Positions 1 through 10,884 of a DNA stretch of 64,000 nucleotides are shown here, piece by piece. Each line of letters starts with the position of its first letter. Position 1 is the first letter of the stretch. The stretch is taken from assembly GCA_019009955.1 (NCBI GenBank), contig CM032229.1:195889501-195953500 (forward strand), given 5' to 3'. The notes beneath the pieces are model-generated. The model was not told the origin of the DNA and ran no database searches. It worked only from the letters and a program-made list of their open reading frames with translations. Source of the DNA: Riptortus pedestris (lineage: Eukaryota; Arthropoda; Insecta; Hemiptera; Alydidae). The position numbers were made by a program, and so were the translations under genes.

Positions 1-598
1 GAAACTCTTTTATTGCCTTGGTTTTTTCTGGGTCTGGCAATACCTTCCCATTATCGATTATGTGCCCCAGAAATACTATTCTGGACTTTGAGAATTCGCA
101 CTTGGTAGGGTTCAGTGTTACACCTAATTCCATAAGCCTTTCAAGTACCATATCAAGCCTAACATCATGTTCCTCTTTAGTTCTCCCAAAAACACAAATA
201 TCGTCTATCAAGTTGACAACTCCCTCCATTCCCATTAATACCTGAAGCATTTTTCGTTGGAAATGTTCAGGGGCTGAAGAAATGCCAAAGGGTAAGCGCT
301 TAAAATAATATCTTCCAAAAGCGTAACAAAGGTTGTAAGTTTGGCCGTTCTTTCATCTAATCGCAACCTGCCAGAAGCCACTATTTGTGTCCAGTTTCGA
401 AAAGTACCTGGCGCCAGAAATCTGAGCCAATGTTTCCTCAACAGAGGGTAAAACTAAACGCTCTCTTTCCACGAATTGATTAAGAGCAGTGAAATCCACA
501 CAGAGCCGACCATCGCCTGATTTCTTTGGCACTACCACCATAGGAGAGCACCATTCAGTTGCTTCCGTAATCGGAGAAATAACACCGTTCTTTACCAT
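1..598 (-). pseudogene. Gypsy pol: reverse transcriptase part, incomplete
   Basis: The minus-strand translation begins with a typical Gypsy RT start (a WCSPMVVVPKK-like block and the RLCVDFTALN motif near 500). It continues with a FSKLDTNSGFWQV block near 360, where the family normally has the first catalytic aspartate. Further down, near 200, lies an IDDICVFG block equal to the YxDD active site, with leucine instead of tyrosine before the IDD. The parts fall in at least two frames (353-598, then another frame to the left), so there is at least one frameshift near 350. RT copies the element RNA into DNA in cytoplasmic particles. The RNase H and integrase parts would lie left of the window. 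Confidence 0.85.
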
Positions 599-602
599 AC
601 GA

Positions 603-1052
603 TCAAGTTCGTCTTTGACTTTGGTCCTTAAGCTTACAGGAATTCTGCGAGGGGGTTACAACTGCAACGGGCGGTGCATTTTTCTTTAATTTAATATAAT
701 AAGGTTCACCAAAGCTTCCTAATCCATTAAATAATTTGGGGAATTTTTTCCTTATGTCTAAAGAAACTTCATTTATTTGGCACAAGGAGAATGCGATTAT
801 ACCACCTCTTCCTAAAAGTGGCTCATTCTGGCAGTTTAAAACAAACAAGTCCTCTGAATGCGACATTCCCCCTGTTTCAAGCTTAACCTTCGAAACCCCT
901 ACTACTTTCAGCTTAGTATTATCAGGACCATTCAAACGAATTTTTGTGGGCCTCATTTCTAATCCAAGGCGTTCTGCATCCTTGTAACCTATACAACTGA
1001 CATCTGCACCTGTATCTATTTTAAAGCGTACAAAATGGCGACCGTTAACCAA
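603..1052 (-). pseudogene. Gypsy retropepsin (aspartic protease) region
   Basis: The translation carries FKIDTGADVSCIG near its start, the retropepsin active-site motif D-T/S-G, and a second hydrophobic block ending in LLGR, the usual partner segment. The homodimeric enzyme would cut the Gag-Pol polyprotein. The stretch after the protease runs toward the RT but changes frame at about 600. The gene has no independent start in the family, since the protease is released from the polyprotein, so the methionine at 1052 is not meaningful. Confidence 0.85.
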
Positions 1053-1135
1053 CAGCTGGATAGTAAAAGGGTCAACTCGAATGCCCCTAGCAACGCTTTT
1101 CTCCCACCGTAATAGAGCTAAGGCAATGATCTTGG

Positions 1136-2012
1136 TTAATTTTGAACAGCTGATTCTATTTCTCTTACATCACGTTTTGAGCCACAGAAAAGTTTAAAGT
1201 GGTTCTTAAGGCCACATCGAAAACATATTTTGCCACGTGCAGGACAATTTTCAAAAGAATGATTCTTTAAAGACCCACATCGACCACATCTGGAAGTAAC
1301 CTTGGAAAATTTGGTTAGATTTACCACCGTCTTTAGACGCTCGATTTTCTCTCCTAGCTTCCTTAACCTCCCCAGAATCTCTGTTAAACAATTCTTTTTG
1401 AGAATTTATTGCTTCTGACTGCCTAACCATCTCTTTGGCTTTAGTAAGGGTCAGACCTTCCTGAATCTGAAGATGTTTCGACAGCTGCTGATCCCGAATA
1501 CCAGTAACTAGCTTAAGCAGTATCATATCCTCATGATATTTTCGACTCTCACAATCACTGCAAGCCCACTCGCATCTCTCCGACATTTATGGAGGTCATT
1601 AATAAACTCATCTACCCTTTCATCAACAAATTGTTTTCTTTTTTAGGAAAATTGCCCTATGATAAAATATATTTTTCTTAGTTTTAAAATATTCATTAAA
1701 CTGCTTCACAACAGCATCATATGAAGTCCTAGCTTCGATATTCATCCCCATAGAGGTCAGCAGTTCCTCAGCGTCTGGCCCCATACAGTAAAGCAACATA
1801 CTAATCTGTTGATCTTGCGATTTAGCAGATAGACCAGACGCCGAACGGAACATGGCAAACCGCTTGATCCAGGCACTCCATGACTGCGGATCCTGTACAT
1901 CAAATATATCTGGAGGTTTTACCTGGTAAGAATTGCCGCCTCGCATACCAGCCTCATGTGTAGACAGCACAGAGGACAAAATGTCCTTCAACATCTCTGG
2001 TGAAACCGCCAT
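1136..2012 (-). pseudogene. Gypsy gag with CCHC knuckle, frameshifted
   Basis: A likely start codon lies at 2012 (MAVSPEM...), 17 codons-worth of sequence inside the primer binding site end of the LTR. The first part, to about 1623, has the W-x-x-W-I-x-R-F block common in Gypsy-type capsid. The second, in another frame (1586-1251), contains the LKLVTGIRDQQL-like segment of the capsid C-terminus. The third (1327-1136) has two cysteine knuckles, C-x2-C...C and C-x2-C-x4-H-x4-C. Gag forms the particle shell and its knuckles bind the element RNA. Two frame changes separate the three parts, so the copy is broken as sequenced. Confidence 0.85.
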
Positions 2013-2028
2013 CACCCTTATCAGTTTA

Positions 2029-2040
2029 CACCTGACACCA
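2029..2040 (-). promoter_or_regulatory. Predicted primer binding site, Gypsy #1
   Basis: TGGTGTCAGGTG in element sense directly abuts the LTR. Gypsy #2 has nearly the same sequence in the same place (TGGTGTCAAGTG at 17041-17052), which supports both calls. The tRNA primer was not identified. Confidence 0.6.
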
Positions 2041-2294
2041 TGTAGAATAAAGAACAACACGTGCTGTCTCAACGAGCAACATTTATTAACTGAAGAATAA
2101 AAGATAAGCGAACATCTGTTTAACATAACCTTAACAACGAACATATGTTTACCACCACAATTCCGATGCTGAGTGAGTGCTATGTAAGCACTCCAACCTC
2201 TACGGGTATACTCACAAACTGCAATACTAAATGAAAGTAACAGTGTTCATCGTATCCCCTTCAGTGTGGAGGATCAGTGATTTTATACTCTACA
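2041..2294 (-). repeat. LTR of Gypsy #1 (5' LTR)
   Basis: The 254-bp segment begins TGTAGA and ends TCTACA, a perfect 6-bp terminal inverted repeat with the TG...CA ends expected of an LTR. Next to it, at 2029-2040, the element-sense sequence TGGTGTCAGGTG is placed as a primer binding site. Just inside the outer end, in element sense, is TATAAAA, a possible TATA box. The partner LTR is not in the window, so the outer boundary is inferred from the inverted ends only. Confidence 0.65.
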
Positions 2295-2905
2295 CAACCC
2301 ATAGCTGCGTTTCAATGTCTAACTTAAAACTATATTATTTTACATTTAAATAAAATAACAATTCCTATGCGTCTAGAATTTTCTTTTCAGCGTATAAATA
2401 AATCATTTTTATATTTTCTTGCATGAGAAATTATCATCAAATTATTTTATTTAACACTGGAGTTTCAGTTTAGACTACTTTACAATATCCTGGCATGTGA
2501 ATATTATCCAACATTTACCATATATCAATTGGTTATGAATCTTTAAACTCAAGTTGGGAGCGTATAATATAGTCATTAATATTTAAGTTGTAGCAGGAAT
2601 GTGCTATGTTGTAGGAAGGATGCATTCTCCTAGGTGGTGCATGTTGATCAGCTGTTGCAGGCTGACTGCATAATAAGCAGTGTGGAAAGCTGTGCACCCC
2701 ACCTAGTGGATTTTGATCGAGTGAGCTGAACTAATACGCCATCTCTGAATAAAAAGCAGAAAGTATTGCGGCTGTCCATGTGGAAATATTATGTTTTTCA
2801 CCGAGCTCCCCATTCGCTGGCGATGTCATACTGCTCTTGGGCAAATACTAGTTCACGATTCATTAAATGTAGAAATAAGCCTTGGCTGAGGTCGCTACGC
2901 CCAAG
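2295..2905. other. Unassigned AT-rich sequence
   Basis: I see no gene here. The sequence is AT-rich to about 2580 and then mixed. It separates the Gypsy LTR from the 47-bp minisatellite. The target duplication of the Gypsy element cannot be tested because its other end is outside the window. Confidence 0.6.
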
Positions 2906-4476
2906 GTAACCACCTTATGTATCTCTCAAGGTAACCACCTTATGTATCTCTCAAGGTAACCACCCCCATCCTTCCTACCTCACAGCTTATGTATCTCTCA
3001 AGGTAACCACCTCCATCCTTCCTACCTCACAGCTTATGTATCTCTCAAGGTAACCACCTCCATCCTTCCTACCTCACAGCTTATGTATCTCTCAAGGTAA
3101 CCACCTCCATCCTTCCTACCTCACAGCTTATGTATCTCTCAAGGTAACCACCTCCATCCTTCCTACCTCACAGCTTATGTATCTCTCAAGGTAACCACCT
3201 CCATCCTTCCTACCTCACAGCTTATGTATCTCTCAAGGTAACCACCCCCATCCTTCCTACCTCACAGCTTATGTATCTCTCAAGGTAACCACCTCCATCC
3301 TTCCTACCTCACAGCTTATGTATCTCTCAAGGTAACCACCTCCATCCTTCCTACCTCACAGCTTATGTATCTCTCAAGGTAACCACCTCCATACTTCCTA
3401 ACTCAACGCTTATGTATCTCTCAAGGTAACCACCTCCATCCTTCCTACCTCACAGCTTATGTATCTCTCAAGGTAACCACCCCCATCCTTCCTACCTCAC
3501 AGCTTATGTATCTCTCAAGGTAACCACCCCCATCCTTCCTACCTCACAGCTTATGTATCTCTCAAGGTAACCACCTCCATCCTTCCTACCTCACAGCTTA
3601 TGTATCTCTCAAGGTAACCACCACCATCCTTCCTACCTCACAGCTTATGTATCTCTCAAGGTAACCACCTCCATCCTTCCTACCTCACAGCTTATGTATC
3701 TCTCAAGGTAACCACCTCCATCCTTCCTACCTCACAGCTTATGTATCTCTCAAGGTAACCCCCTCGATCCTTCCTAACTCAAAGCTTATGTATCTCTCAA
3801 GGTAACCACCTCCATCCTTCCTACCTCACAGCTTATGTATCTCTCAAGGTAACCACCTCCATCCTTCCTACCTCACAGCTTATGTATCTCTCAAGGTAAC
3901 CACCCCCATCCTTCCTACCTCACAGCTTATGTATCTCTCAAGGTAACCACCCCCATCCTTCCTACCTCACAGCTTATGTATCTCTCAAGGTAACCACCCC
4001 CATCCTTCCTACCTCACAGCTTATGTATCTCTCAAGTTAACCACCCCCATCCTTCCTACCTCACAGCTTATGTATCTCTCAAGGTAACCACCCCCATCCT
4101 TCCTACCACAAAGAATATGTAACTAACAAGGTAACCACCTCCATCCTTCCTACCTCACAGCTTATGTATCTCTCAAGGTAACCACCTCCATCCTTCCTAC
4201 CTCACAGCTTATGTATCTCTCAAGGTAACCACCTCCATCCTTCCTACCTCACAGCTTATGTATCTCTCAAGGTAACCACCCCCATCCTTCCTACCTCACA
4301 GCTTATGTATCTCTCAAGGTAACCACCCCCATCCTTCCTACCTCACAGCTTATGTATCTCTCAAGGTAACCACCTCCATCCATGCTACCTCACAGCTTAT
4401 GTATCTCTCAAGGTAACCACCTCCATCCTTCCTACCTCACAGCTTATGTATCTCTCAAGGTAACCACCCCCATCCA
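2906..4476. repeat. 47-bp minisatellite, about 33 copies
   Basis: The unit contains CTTATGTATCTCTCAAGG, TAACCACC and TCCATCCTTCCTACC. Spacing of 47 bp was checked at 2986 and 3033. Copies are highly alike; the main variation is CCTCC/CCCCC in the middle. A shorter 29-bp spacing occurs at the very left. A few degenerate copies (around 3390, 3765, 4110) sit inside the array. It has no spacers, so it is a tandem repeat and not a CRISPR array. Confidence 0.97.
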
Positions 4477-4599
4477 AGGTAACCACTTTTATTGAATGCT
4501 GAAAACAAAATGTATTGCATATATTCAAGATTGGTGTACAGTGTATGAAAATACATTATAGGAAATAGCATTTGCTTTCTGATTATTCATATGTAATTT

Positions 4600-4717
4600 T
4601 TAGATCCGTCATATAATAAAGGAGATTTTTCGAAATTCCTCATGGAGACCCCCTTCCCCCACTCCTGACCCCATTTCAGTTATTAACTAACTTAATTTGG
4701 ATTTTTATATATAACGT
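4600..4717 (-). repeat. Fragment of dispersed family X
   Basis: The stretch with GGAGATTTTTCGAAATTCCT followed by a C-rich block and CATTTCAGTTATTAAC resembles the internal part of the longer family X copy near 45950-46030. It is short and diverged, and it abuts the piggyBac element. Confidence 0.45.
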
Positions 4718-4721
4718 TTAA

Positions 4722-5837
4722 CCCTTCGTCCGGCGCGTGATCTCTCAGATACACAGTTTCTATAGAAATATTTGCCACTCCTCCTAGCAGAGAGTGGTGG
4801 TGTAGTGCTCCGAGTTATGTGCTTTATAGGTCTCCCCCTCAAGGTATGTTGTGTCACTTTGTTCAATGGATTCGTGTGTTTCACTTGTCATTCAGTTGTA
4901 TCTCCTAGATACCACGCGCCCGATCTCGTAAGTTTTTTTTTTAAATCGATATTTCATAAATATATACATCAATTAAGTTTATCTTTATTAAATGGAATCA
5001 TATAACCTATTTTTCTATTATTTGCTCATACATGAGCTTTCAAAAGAACTTGTACAAGAAAATACTGTACGACGCAGTGACAACAGAAGACGTTTACCAA
5101 CCGAACTAAGGACGAAACTTGAAGAGTACAGAGACTCTTTGGACCATACATTGAACTCAAGAACGAAAACAGCATAAAAAAAATCATTCCGCTACAACGA
5201 ACAAAAGAAAATGATGTGAAATATGCGAAACTAAAAAGAAATGTAGGTTTACTAATTACTCTTGTGAGAATTGCAAACCCAAACCTTGTTTACAACATAG
5301 TTCCATGCTTTGTCCTAATTGTAATACAGCTCTGCAAAAGAAAGAATAATTAAACTGCTATTTTAAAAAGAATTTGTACATTAAAATTTAGATGATTTTT
5401 AATCAGTCTTATCTAAAAGTGATTTCGTGCTACTTATTTTTGAATGAAGTTATATTTAAATAATTTGTTTATATTGTTCACAAACTGAAATGAATTATAT
5501 ATAATTAAGACATGTGCATTTAATCAATTTCTTTTGATATTTGTATTTTTTACTTATATTTTAAAAATTATCGTCCACGGTTTTAATAATAATGAATCTA
5601 TAACCAAATTGATTATTTTATCTATCAAGATTTTTTTTATTATAATACTTGTCAATTTTGAAAATTATTTACTTCTTTCAAACAAATACTTCCTCTGTTG
5701 TGGTTTCTAATCACACACTGAACATTCTAGTGCAAAATATATATTAAAAAAACTGTATTTCTGTAAAAACGGTTGAGGATGATCTCTGAGATACACGCGC
5801 CCAAAGACGGAATATTCTTGACACGCCCGACCGAGGG
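4722..5837 (+). mobile_element. Non-autonomous piggyBac element A (internally deleted)
   Basis: TTAA flanks both sides (4718-4721 and 5838-5841), the piggyBac target. The ends read CCCTTCGTCCGGCGCG and, on the other strand, CCCTCGGTCGGGCGTG, an imperfect terminal inverted repeat. Both ends also carry ATCTCTGAGATACACG-like subterminal sequences. The 1.1-kb interior retains only the 3' end of a transposase gene on the plus strand. Confidence 0.8.
4992..5349 (+). pseudogene. piggyBac transposase C-terminal remnant with cysteine-rich domain
   Basis: Two frames hold the remnant. The first (4992-5177) gives a basic, charged stretch containing RRLPTELRTKLEEY, like the linker after the transposase core. 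The second (5215-5349) starts CEICETKKKC and continues with SCENC, CLQH and CPNC before a stop, the spacing of the RING-like cysteine-rich domain at the end of piggyBac transposases. In the family this domain binds the transposon ends. The catalytic DDD core is absent, so no transposition activity is expected. A frameshift or lost intron lies near 5180. Confidence 0.75.
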
Positions 5838-5859
5838 TTAAATATGAAAGTTTGTTAAA

Positions 5860-6683
5860 AGCCATTACTTTACACATTATTTAACATTTCCCGGTGTATA
5901 ACCGTCGTTGCTGTGGATTTGTTACTAATAAAATTATTTGTTATGTAAGGCTTCACTGTTCACAATATTTTTATATTTCCCGTCTCCTGTGCATGTAGTT
6001 TAATATTAATATATAATTCATAACCATAGAAAGTATTCTGTCCGCCAAACTATGTTTGAATTAAACTTCCTTTCCCTTGATACGGTACTAAGACCAACAG
6101 TGACTGAAATCCGAACAGAAAATGTAATATACTGCGAATTGTTATTTTATGCTTCTCTTATAACCCCCCCCCCCCTCCCCCCGTTTGAACCTAAAAAAAT
6201 TAATATAGCTTATAATCGTTTAAGAATTAATGCTAATTCACATGCCGAGTTTTGTTAAGTTCCGTTCAATCGTTAGTGCCAAATACAATTGTCGGCTACC
6301 GTTTTAGTTTTCAGTGTATATCTCGTTTATACTTGGTATACGACAAAAGTGAACATAACACAAGTTACTCTAAATAACAAAATAAAAAACTTTTGGCATG
6401 TACTTATTTCCGAAAAACCAAAAGAAAACGAAATTTCACTATTTTTAATTTCAGGGCTCCCTTACAACCCCCACTCCTGCTCCTCCCTAGAAATGTTGGT
6501 ACCGCTTATTATCACGGAGGAGTTAGTGTTAACACACATACCGAGTTTTGTTTAGTTCCGTTTAATTGTTAGAGCCCAATAAAACTGTCGGCTCCCGCAT
6601 TGTTTTTTAGTGTATATCTCGTTTTTACTTTGTTATAAAACAAAAGTGAATATAACAAACGTTATTTTAAATAACAAAATAAA

Positions 6684-6686
<3 letters not shown>
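5860..6686 (-). mobile_element. Truncated non-autonomous Helitron (copy a)
   Basis: The left part resembles the Helitron 3' region seen at 31740-31895, with the shared block CGTCGTTGCTGTGGATTTGT, but its terminal hairpin and CTAG end are missing. The interior has repeated modules: a CT/C-rich block, TTCAATCGTTAGTGCC and ACAAAAGTGAACATAAC, as in the other copies. The right side runs into (TA)n. No Rep/helicase coding is present. Confidence 0.65.

Positions 6687-6737
<51 letters not shown>
6687..6737. repeat. (TA)n microsatellite
   Basis: About 25 TA units between two Helitron copies. Helitrons insert at A/T sites, and here nearly every copy is flanked by (TA)n. Confidence 0.95.
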
Positions 6738-7621
6738 TCTAAAAAAATGTCACCTCTGTCTGTACATTGATTGTTTTCGCGAAATTTCACGATAAATTTT
6801 CGTTTCACATGTCATAGACACCATAACTGCATTTTGTTTCTTTCGTGTCTGTTTATTCGTTTGTTTGTTACCTTTTCACGCATAAACGGCTGAACCGAAT
6901 TTTGTGAAACTTTGTATGTATAATACTACTAGTCCAACTTAGACTTTAGGCTATACTAATAGCACTAAAGCTATACTAATTCTCTAAGACAAACAGGAGT
7001 GGGGGTTATAAGGAGGCCTGAAATTAAAAATACCGACATTTAGTTTCCTATTGGTTTTTCGGTAAATATGAACATAACAAAAGTTATTTACTTTATTATT
7101 TAGAGTACCTTTTCTTACATACACTTTCGTCATATACCGAAGTATAAATGAGTTATACGCTAAACATTACAGAGGCAGTCAACAATTTACTTTACTCAAC
7201 ACCAATATTAGTATACAGTTTACAATCAAGACTTACAAGAGAGTATTTTTAATAGCGGTTATGACGTATCTAAAACAGCTGTCACCATTAAGCTTTGGAC
7301 CAGATCAAGGGAAAGAAACTTTAATTCATACATGGTTTGGAAGACAGAATACTTTCTATGACTATGAATTATAGTATTCATTACGCTTTAAACAAAAAAC
7401 CTACATGCACAGAAGACGGGAAATATAATAATATTGAGAAGAATGGGTCTTAAATAACAAATAATTTTATTATTAACATCCACATCAACGACGGGTATAA
7501 ACCCTAAAAACTGTGACGGGGAAATGTCAAACTATTGTGGAAAGTAAAGCCATGCCAAAATAATACCATCTTTATTTAGCCTAAAATGAATTCCAGGACC
7601 CAACCGGGGTACCTTAGCTAG
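6738..7621 (+). mobile_element. Non-autonomous Helitron (copy b)
   Basis: The left end follows (TA)n and shares CCTCTGTCTGTACATTGATT with the other copies. The block ACGGCTGAACCGAATTTTGT follows. The right end has a short GC hairpin (CCC-AACC-GGG) and then ACCTTAGCTAG followed by TATATAT, matching the Helitron 3' signature of hairpin plus CTRR before T. There are no terminal inverted repeats and no coding region. The exact 5' boundary is uncertain because the (TA)n masks it. Confidence 0.8.
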
Positions 7622-7636
7622 TATATATCTGTAACC

Positions 7637-7696
7637 CCAGTGAATAAGTGGTTAAGTCGACCAGTGAGTAAGTGGACTTAACCACTTATTCACTGG
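7637..7696. repeat. Perfect 22-bp inverted repeat with 16-nt loop
   Basis: Arm 7637-7658 starts CCAGTGAATAAGTGG and arm 7675-7696 is its exact reverse complement. The loop contains a further half-copy, CCAGTGAGTAAGTGG. It sits between the 3' end of Helitron b and the 5' end of Helitron d. Confidence 0.95.
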
Positions 7697-7704
7697 TACA
7701 ACAG

Positions 7705-8753
7705 ATATATAACAATGGGAACCTCTGTCTGTGCATTGATTTTTTTCATGAAATTTCAAGATAACTTTTCGTTTCACATGTCATGGACACCATAACTGCA
7801 TTTTGTTTCTTTGGTGTATGTTTGTTTGTTTGTTACCTTTTCACGCATAAACGGCTGAACCGAATTTTATGAAACTTGGTATGCATATTACTAGAAACCC
7901 AACTTATACTTTAGGCTATATTAATTTTCTCTGAGACGAACAGGAATGGGGGTTACAAGGGAGGCCCAAAATTATAAATAGTGATATTTCGTATCCTATT
8001 GGTTTTTCGGCAAATATGAACATAACAAAAGTTGTTTATTTTGTTATTTAGAGTAACTTTTTTTATACAGACATTCGTCGTATTACGAAGTTTAAATGCG
8101 TTATACACTAAAAATTAAAGCGGAAGTCAACAATATTATTTGCCAAAAAAGACTCAACCGAACTAAATAAAACTCGGTATGTGTATTAGCAGTTAGGCCT
8201 TCATTATAATAAGCCATACCAACAGTTCTATGGACAGGCAGGAGTGGGGGTTATAAGGGAAGCCTGAAATTAAAAATAGCGATATTTCGTTTCCTATTGG
8301 TTTTTTCGCAACTATAAACATAACAAAAGTTGTTTATTTTGGTATTTGGAGTAACTTTTGTTAAATACACTTTGGTCGTATACCTAAGAGTAAATGAGTT
8401 ATACGTTAAAACTTTAGCGGGCACTAACGGCTGAACCGAACTTAACAAAACTCGGTATGTCAATTAGCATTAAGCATTAATAAGCTATATTAAAATTCTT
8501 AGGTCCAAACGGGAATAGGGGTTATGCGGGAGGCCTGAAATGAAAAATTGTGATATTACGTTACCAATTATATTCTCGGCAAACGTGCACATAACAAAAG
8601 TGGTTTATTATGTTATTTAGAACAACATTTGTTGCATTTACTTTTTTTATTTAGTATATGAAGTTGTAAACATTGAAGCCTTGCCCAAAAAAAGAAATAC
8701 TATCATCATTCAGCCTCAAATGATTTCCCGAGCGAAGCTGGATACCTTAGCTA

Positions 8754-8754
<1 letters not shown>
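7705..8754 (+). mobile_element. Non-autonomous Helitron (copy d)
   Basis: It begins with the shared 5' block (CCTCTGTCTGTGCATTGATT), carries two or more copies of the internal module around AACATAACAAAAGTTGTTTA, and ends ACCTTAGCTAG just before (TA)n. A weak hairpin (CCCGAGCGAAGCTGG) precedes the end. It lacks an ORF for the Helitron replicase. Several oppositely oriented internal modules suggest an inner duplication. Confidence 0.8.
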
Positions 8755-8798
<44 letters not shown>

Positions 8799-8818
8799 TC
8801 TTAAAGCTGAGTATTAAG

Positions 8819-8870
<52 letters not shown>
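8755..8870. repeat. Two (TA)n tracts with a 26-bp spacer
   Basis: (TA)n at about 8755-8794 and 8820-8870 flanks a short unique spacer. The CTAG 3' ends of Helitrons d and c point at each other from either side. Confidence 0.95.
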
Positions 8871-8871
<1 letters not shown>

Positions 8872-9186
8872 TAGCTAAGGTACACTCTCGGGAATTCATT
8901 AGAGGCTGAATGAAGATGGTATTTTTTGGCGAGGCTTTACATTCCACTATATTTTGACATTTCCCCGTCCCAGTGTTTAGAATTTAGCCTAAAGTCGAAG
9001 TTGGGTTAGTAGTAATATACTTACCAAGTTTCATAAAATTTGGTTCAGCCGTTTATGCGTGAAAAGGTAACAAACAAACAAACACACATGAAAGATACAA
9101 AATGCAGTTATGGTGTCTATGACATGTGAAACGAAAAGTTATCGTGAAAATTCGCGAAAAAAATCAATGTACAGACAGAGGTTGCA

Positions 9187-9190
<4 letters not shown>
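8871..9190 (-). mobile_element. Short non-autonomous Helitron (copy c)
   Basis: In reverse it ends ACCTTAGCTAG at 8871 and has its 5' block (AACCTCTGTCTGTACATTGA in element sense) at the right, where (TA)n begins. At about 320 bp it keeps only the two ends, joined near 8990. Confidence 0.8.

Positions 9191-9248
<58 letters not shown>
9191..9248. repeat. (TA)n microsatellite
   Basis: About 29 TA units beside the 5' end of Helitron c. Confidence 0.95.
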
Positions 9249-9252
<4 letters not shown>

Positions 9253-10007
9253 CGAACGTAGTGCAGATTCATCATCTGCTGGGTAGTGCCGATGGACTTT
9301 CAAAGAAATACATGCCTTAAAGGAAATTTATTCTTTAAAGGAAGGAAGGCTAAAACTGCGCTAATGTAAATAGTGCAGGAAATGATTAGGGGAGAATAAG
9401 GGCTTAGCTGCTGACTGCTTTCGACAAATCAAACATCTTCAATACAAGAAGTTATCAGTGAGTCTATTGGTCCGCTCCCTTGACAATTAGTCCAGTGGAA
9501 AATAATAATGGTTTGCTTGCAGTCAGGTTATGCAGCCAATCCAAGGAGCTTCTTTCAACCCAATCCTCTTCTGTTACGAGAGCATAATTACTCGCTTCTC
9601 ATTGTACTCGCCGCATAATTCATAATGGTCTGAGAAATTATTAAAGTTGTTGATAAATGGAAGGAGCTTGCAGCTCGACTGCACAGATCGAACCCGCTGG
9701 AGACCTTTGAAGCTGAATCGATTTGAAATAACACGCTTAATCTCTCCATTACTTCCCGCCAATCGCCAAATCACTGAAATATAATTTCTTCCCGATGGCA
9801 GCCGGCAGCATTCTTGCAAACAGATAGCCTCGCAAGCAACAGACAGTTCTCACCTTCAAGTAACAATTACTAATTGATATATAGGCTTGACTAATAGAAG
9901 ATTGAGACTTGAAGAACATTTAGAGCTAAAAAAATGTTTCCGGGAATATTTATAAGGATTATCGCATCTCCGATGGATGTCATACAAAATGTAAATTTAG
10001 TAAATGT
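9249..10007. other. Unassigned sequence
   Basis: There is no recognisable gene or repeat. Open frames here are short and have no motif I know. The base composition is less AT-rich than the neighbours, so it may be single-copy intergenic or intron DNA. Confidence 0.5.
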
Positions 10008-10884
10008 CACAGATAGAGAACACTACCATGTAGGGGAGGAAGGCGTTGGCCATCCTTACAAGCACAGATAGAGAACACTACCATGTAGGGGAGGAAGGCG
10101 TTGGCCATCCTTACAAGCACAGATAGAGAACACTACCATGAAGGTGAGGAAGGCGTTGGCCATCCTTACAAGCACAGATAGAGAACACTACCATGAAGGT
10201 GAGGAAGGCGTTGGCCATCCTTACAAGCACAGATAGAGAACACTATCATGTAGATGAGGGAGGCGTTGGCCATCCTTACAAGCACAGATAGAGAACACTA
10301 CCATGTAGATGAGGGAGGCGTTGGCCATCCTTACAAGCACAGATAGAGAACACTACCATGTAGATGAGGGAGGCGTTGGCCTTCCTTACAAGCACAGATA
10401 GAGAACACTACCATGTAGGGGAGGAAGGCGTTGGCCATCCTTACAAGCACAGATAGAGAACACTATCATGTAGATGAGGGAGGCGTTGGCCATCCTTACA
10501 AGCACAGATAGAGAACACTACCATGTAGATGAGGAAGGCGTTGGCCATCCTTACAAGCACAGATAGAGAACACTACCATGAAGGTGAGGAAGGCGTTGGC
10601 CATCCTTACAAGCACAGATAGAGAACACTACCATGTAGATGAGGGAGGCGATGGCCATCCTTACAAGCACAGATAGAGAACACTATCATGTAGATGAGGG
10701 AGGCGTTGGCCATCCTTACAAGCACAGATAGAGAACACTATCATGTAGATGAGGGAGGCGTTGGCCATCCTTACAAGCACAGATAGAGAACACTACCATG
10801 TAGATGAGGGAGGCGTTGGCCATCCTTACAAGCACAGATAGAGAACACTACCATGTAGATGAGGGAGGCGTTGGCCATCTCTTA
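10008..10884. repeat. 55-bp minisatellite, about 16 copies
   Basis: The unit includes CACAGATAGAGAACACTACC and GGCGTTGGCCATCCTTACAA. The 55-bp period was checked at 10008 and 10063. Variants alternate between TAGGGGAGGAAG, AAGGTGAGGAAG and TAGATGAGGGAG, suggesting spread of subtypes within the array. Confidence 0.97.

Larger units (their letters stand above)
1..2294 (-). mobile_element. Ty3/Gypsy LTR retrotransposon #1, cut by the window edge
   Basis: Read on the minus strand the order is LTR (2294-2041), primer binding site, gag, CCHC zinc knuckle, aspartic protease and reverse transcriptase, which is the Ty3/Gypsy order. The rest of pol and the 3' LTR lie outside the window. Reading frames shift several times inside gag and between protease and RT, so this copy is probably dead or carries assembly errors. 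The family assignment rests on DTGAD in the protease, a CCHC knuckle in gag, and RT motifs. No envelope gene can be assessed here. Confidence 0.88.

Noticed and set aside
2906..4476. CRISPR-like array of direct repeats
   Set aside because: Units are contiguous with no unique spacers and the sequence context is eukaryotic; it is a minisatellite. The same holds for the other arrays.
6687..9248. Short proteins with long IYIYIY stretches
   Set aside because: They are translations of (TA)n microsatellites between Helitrons.
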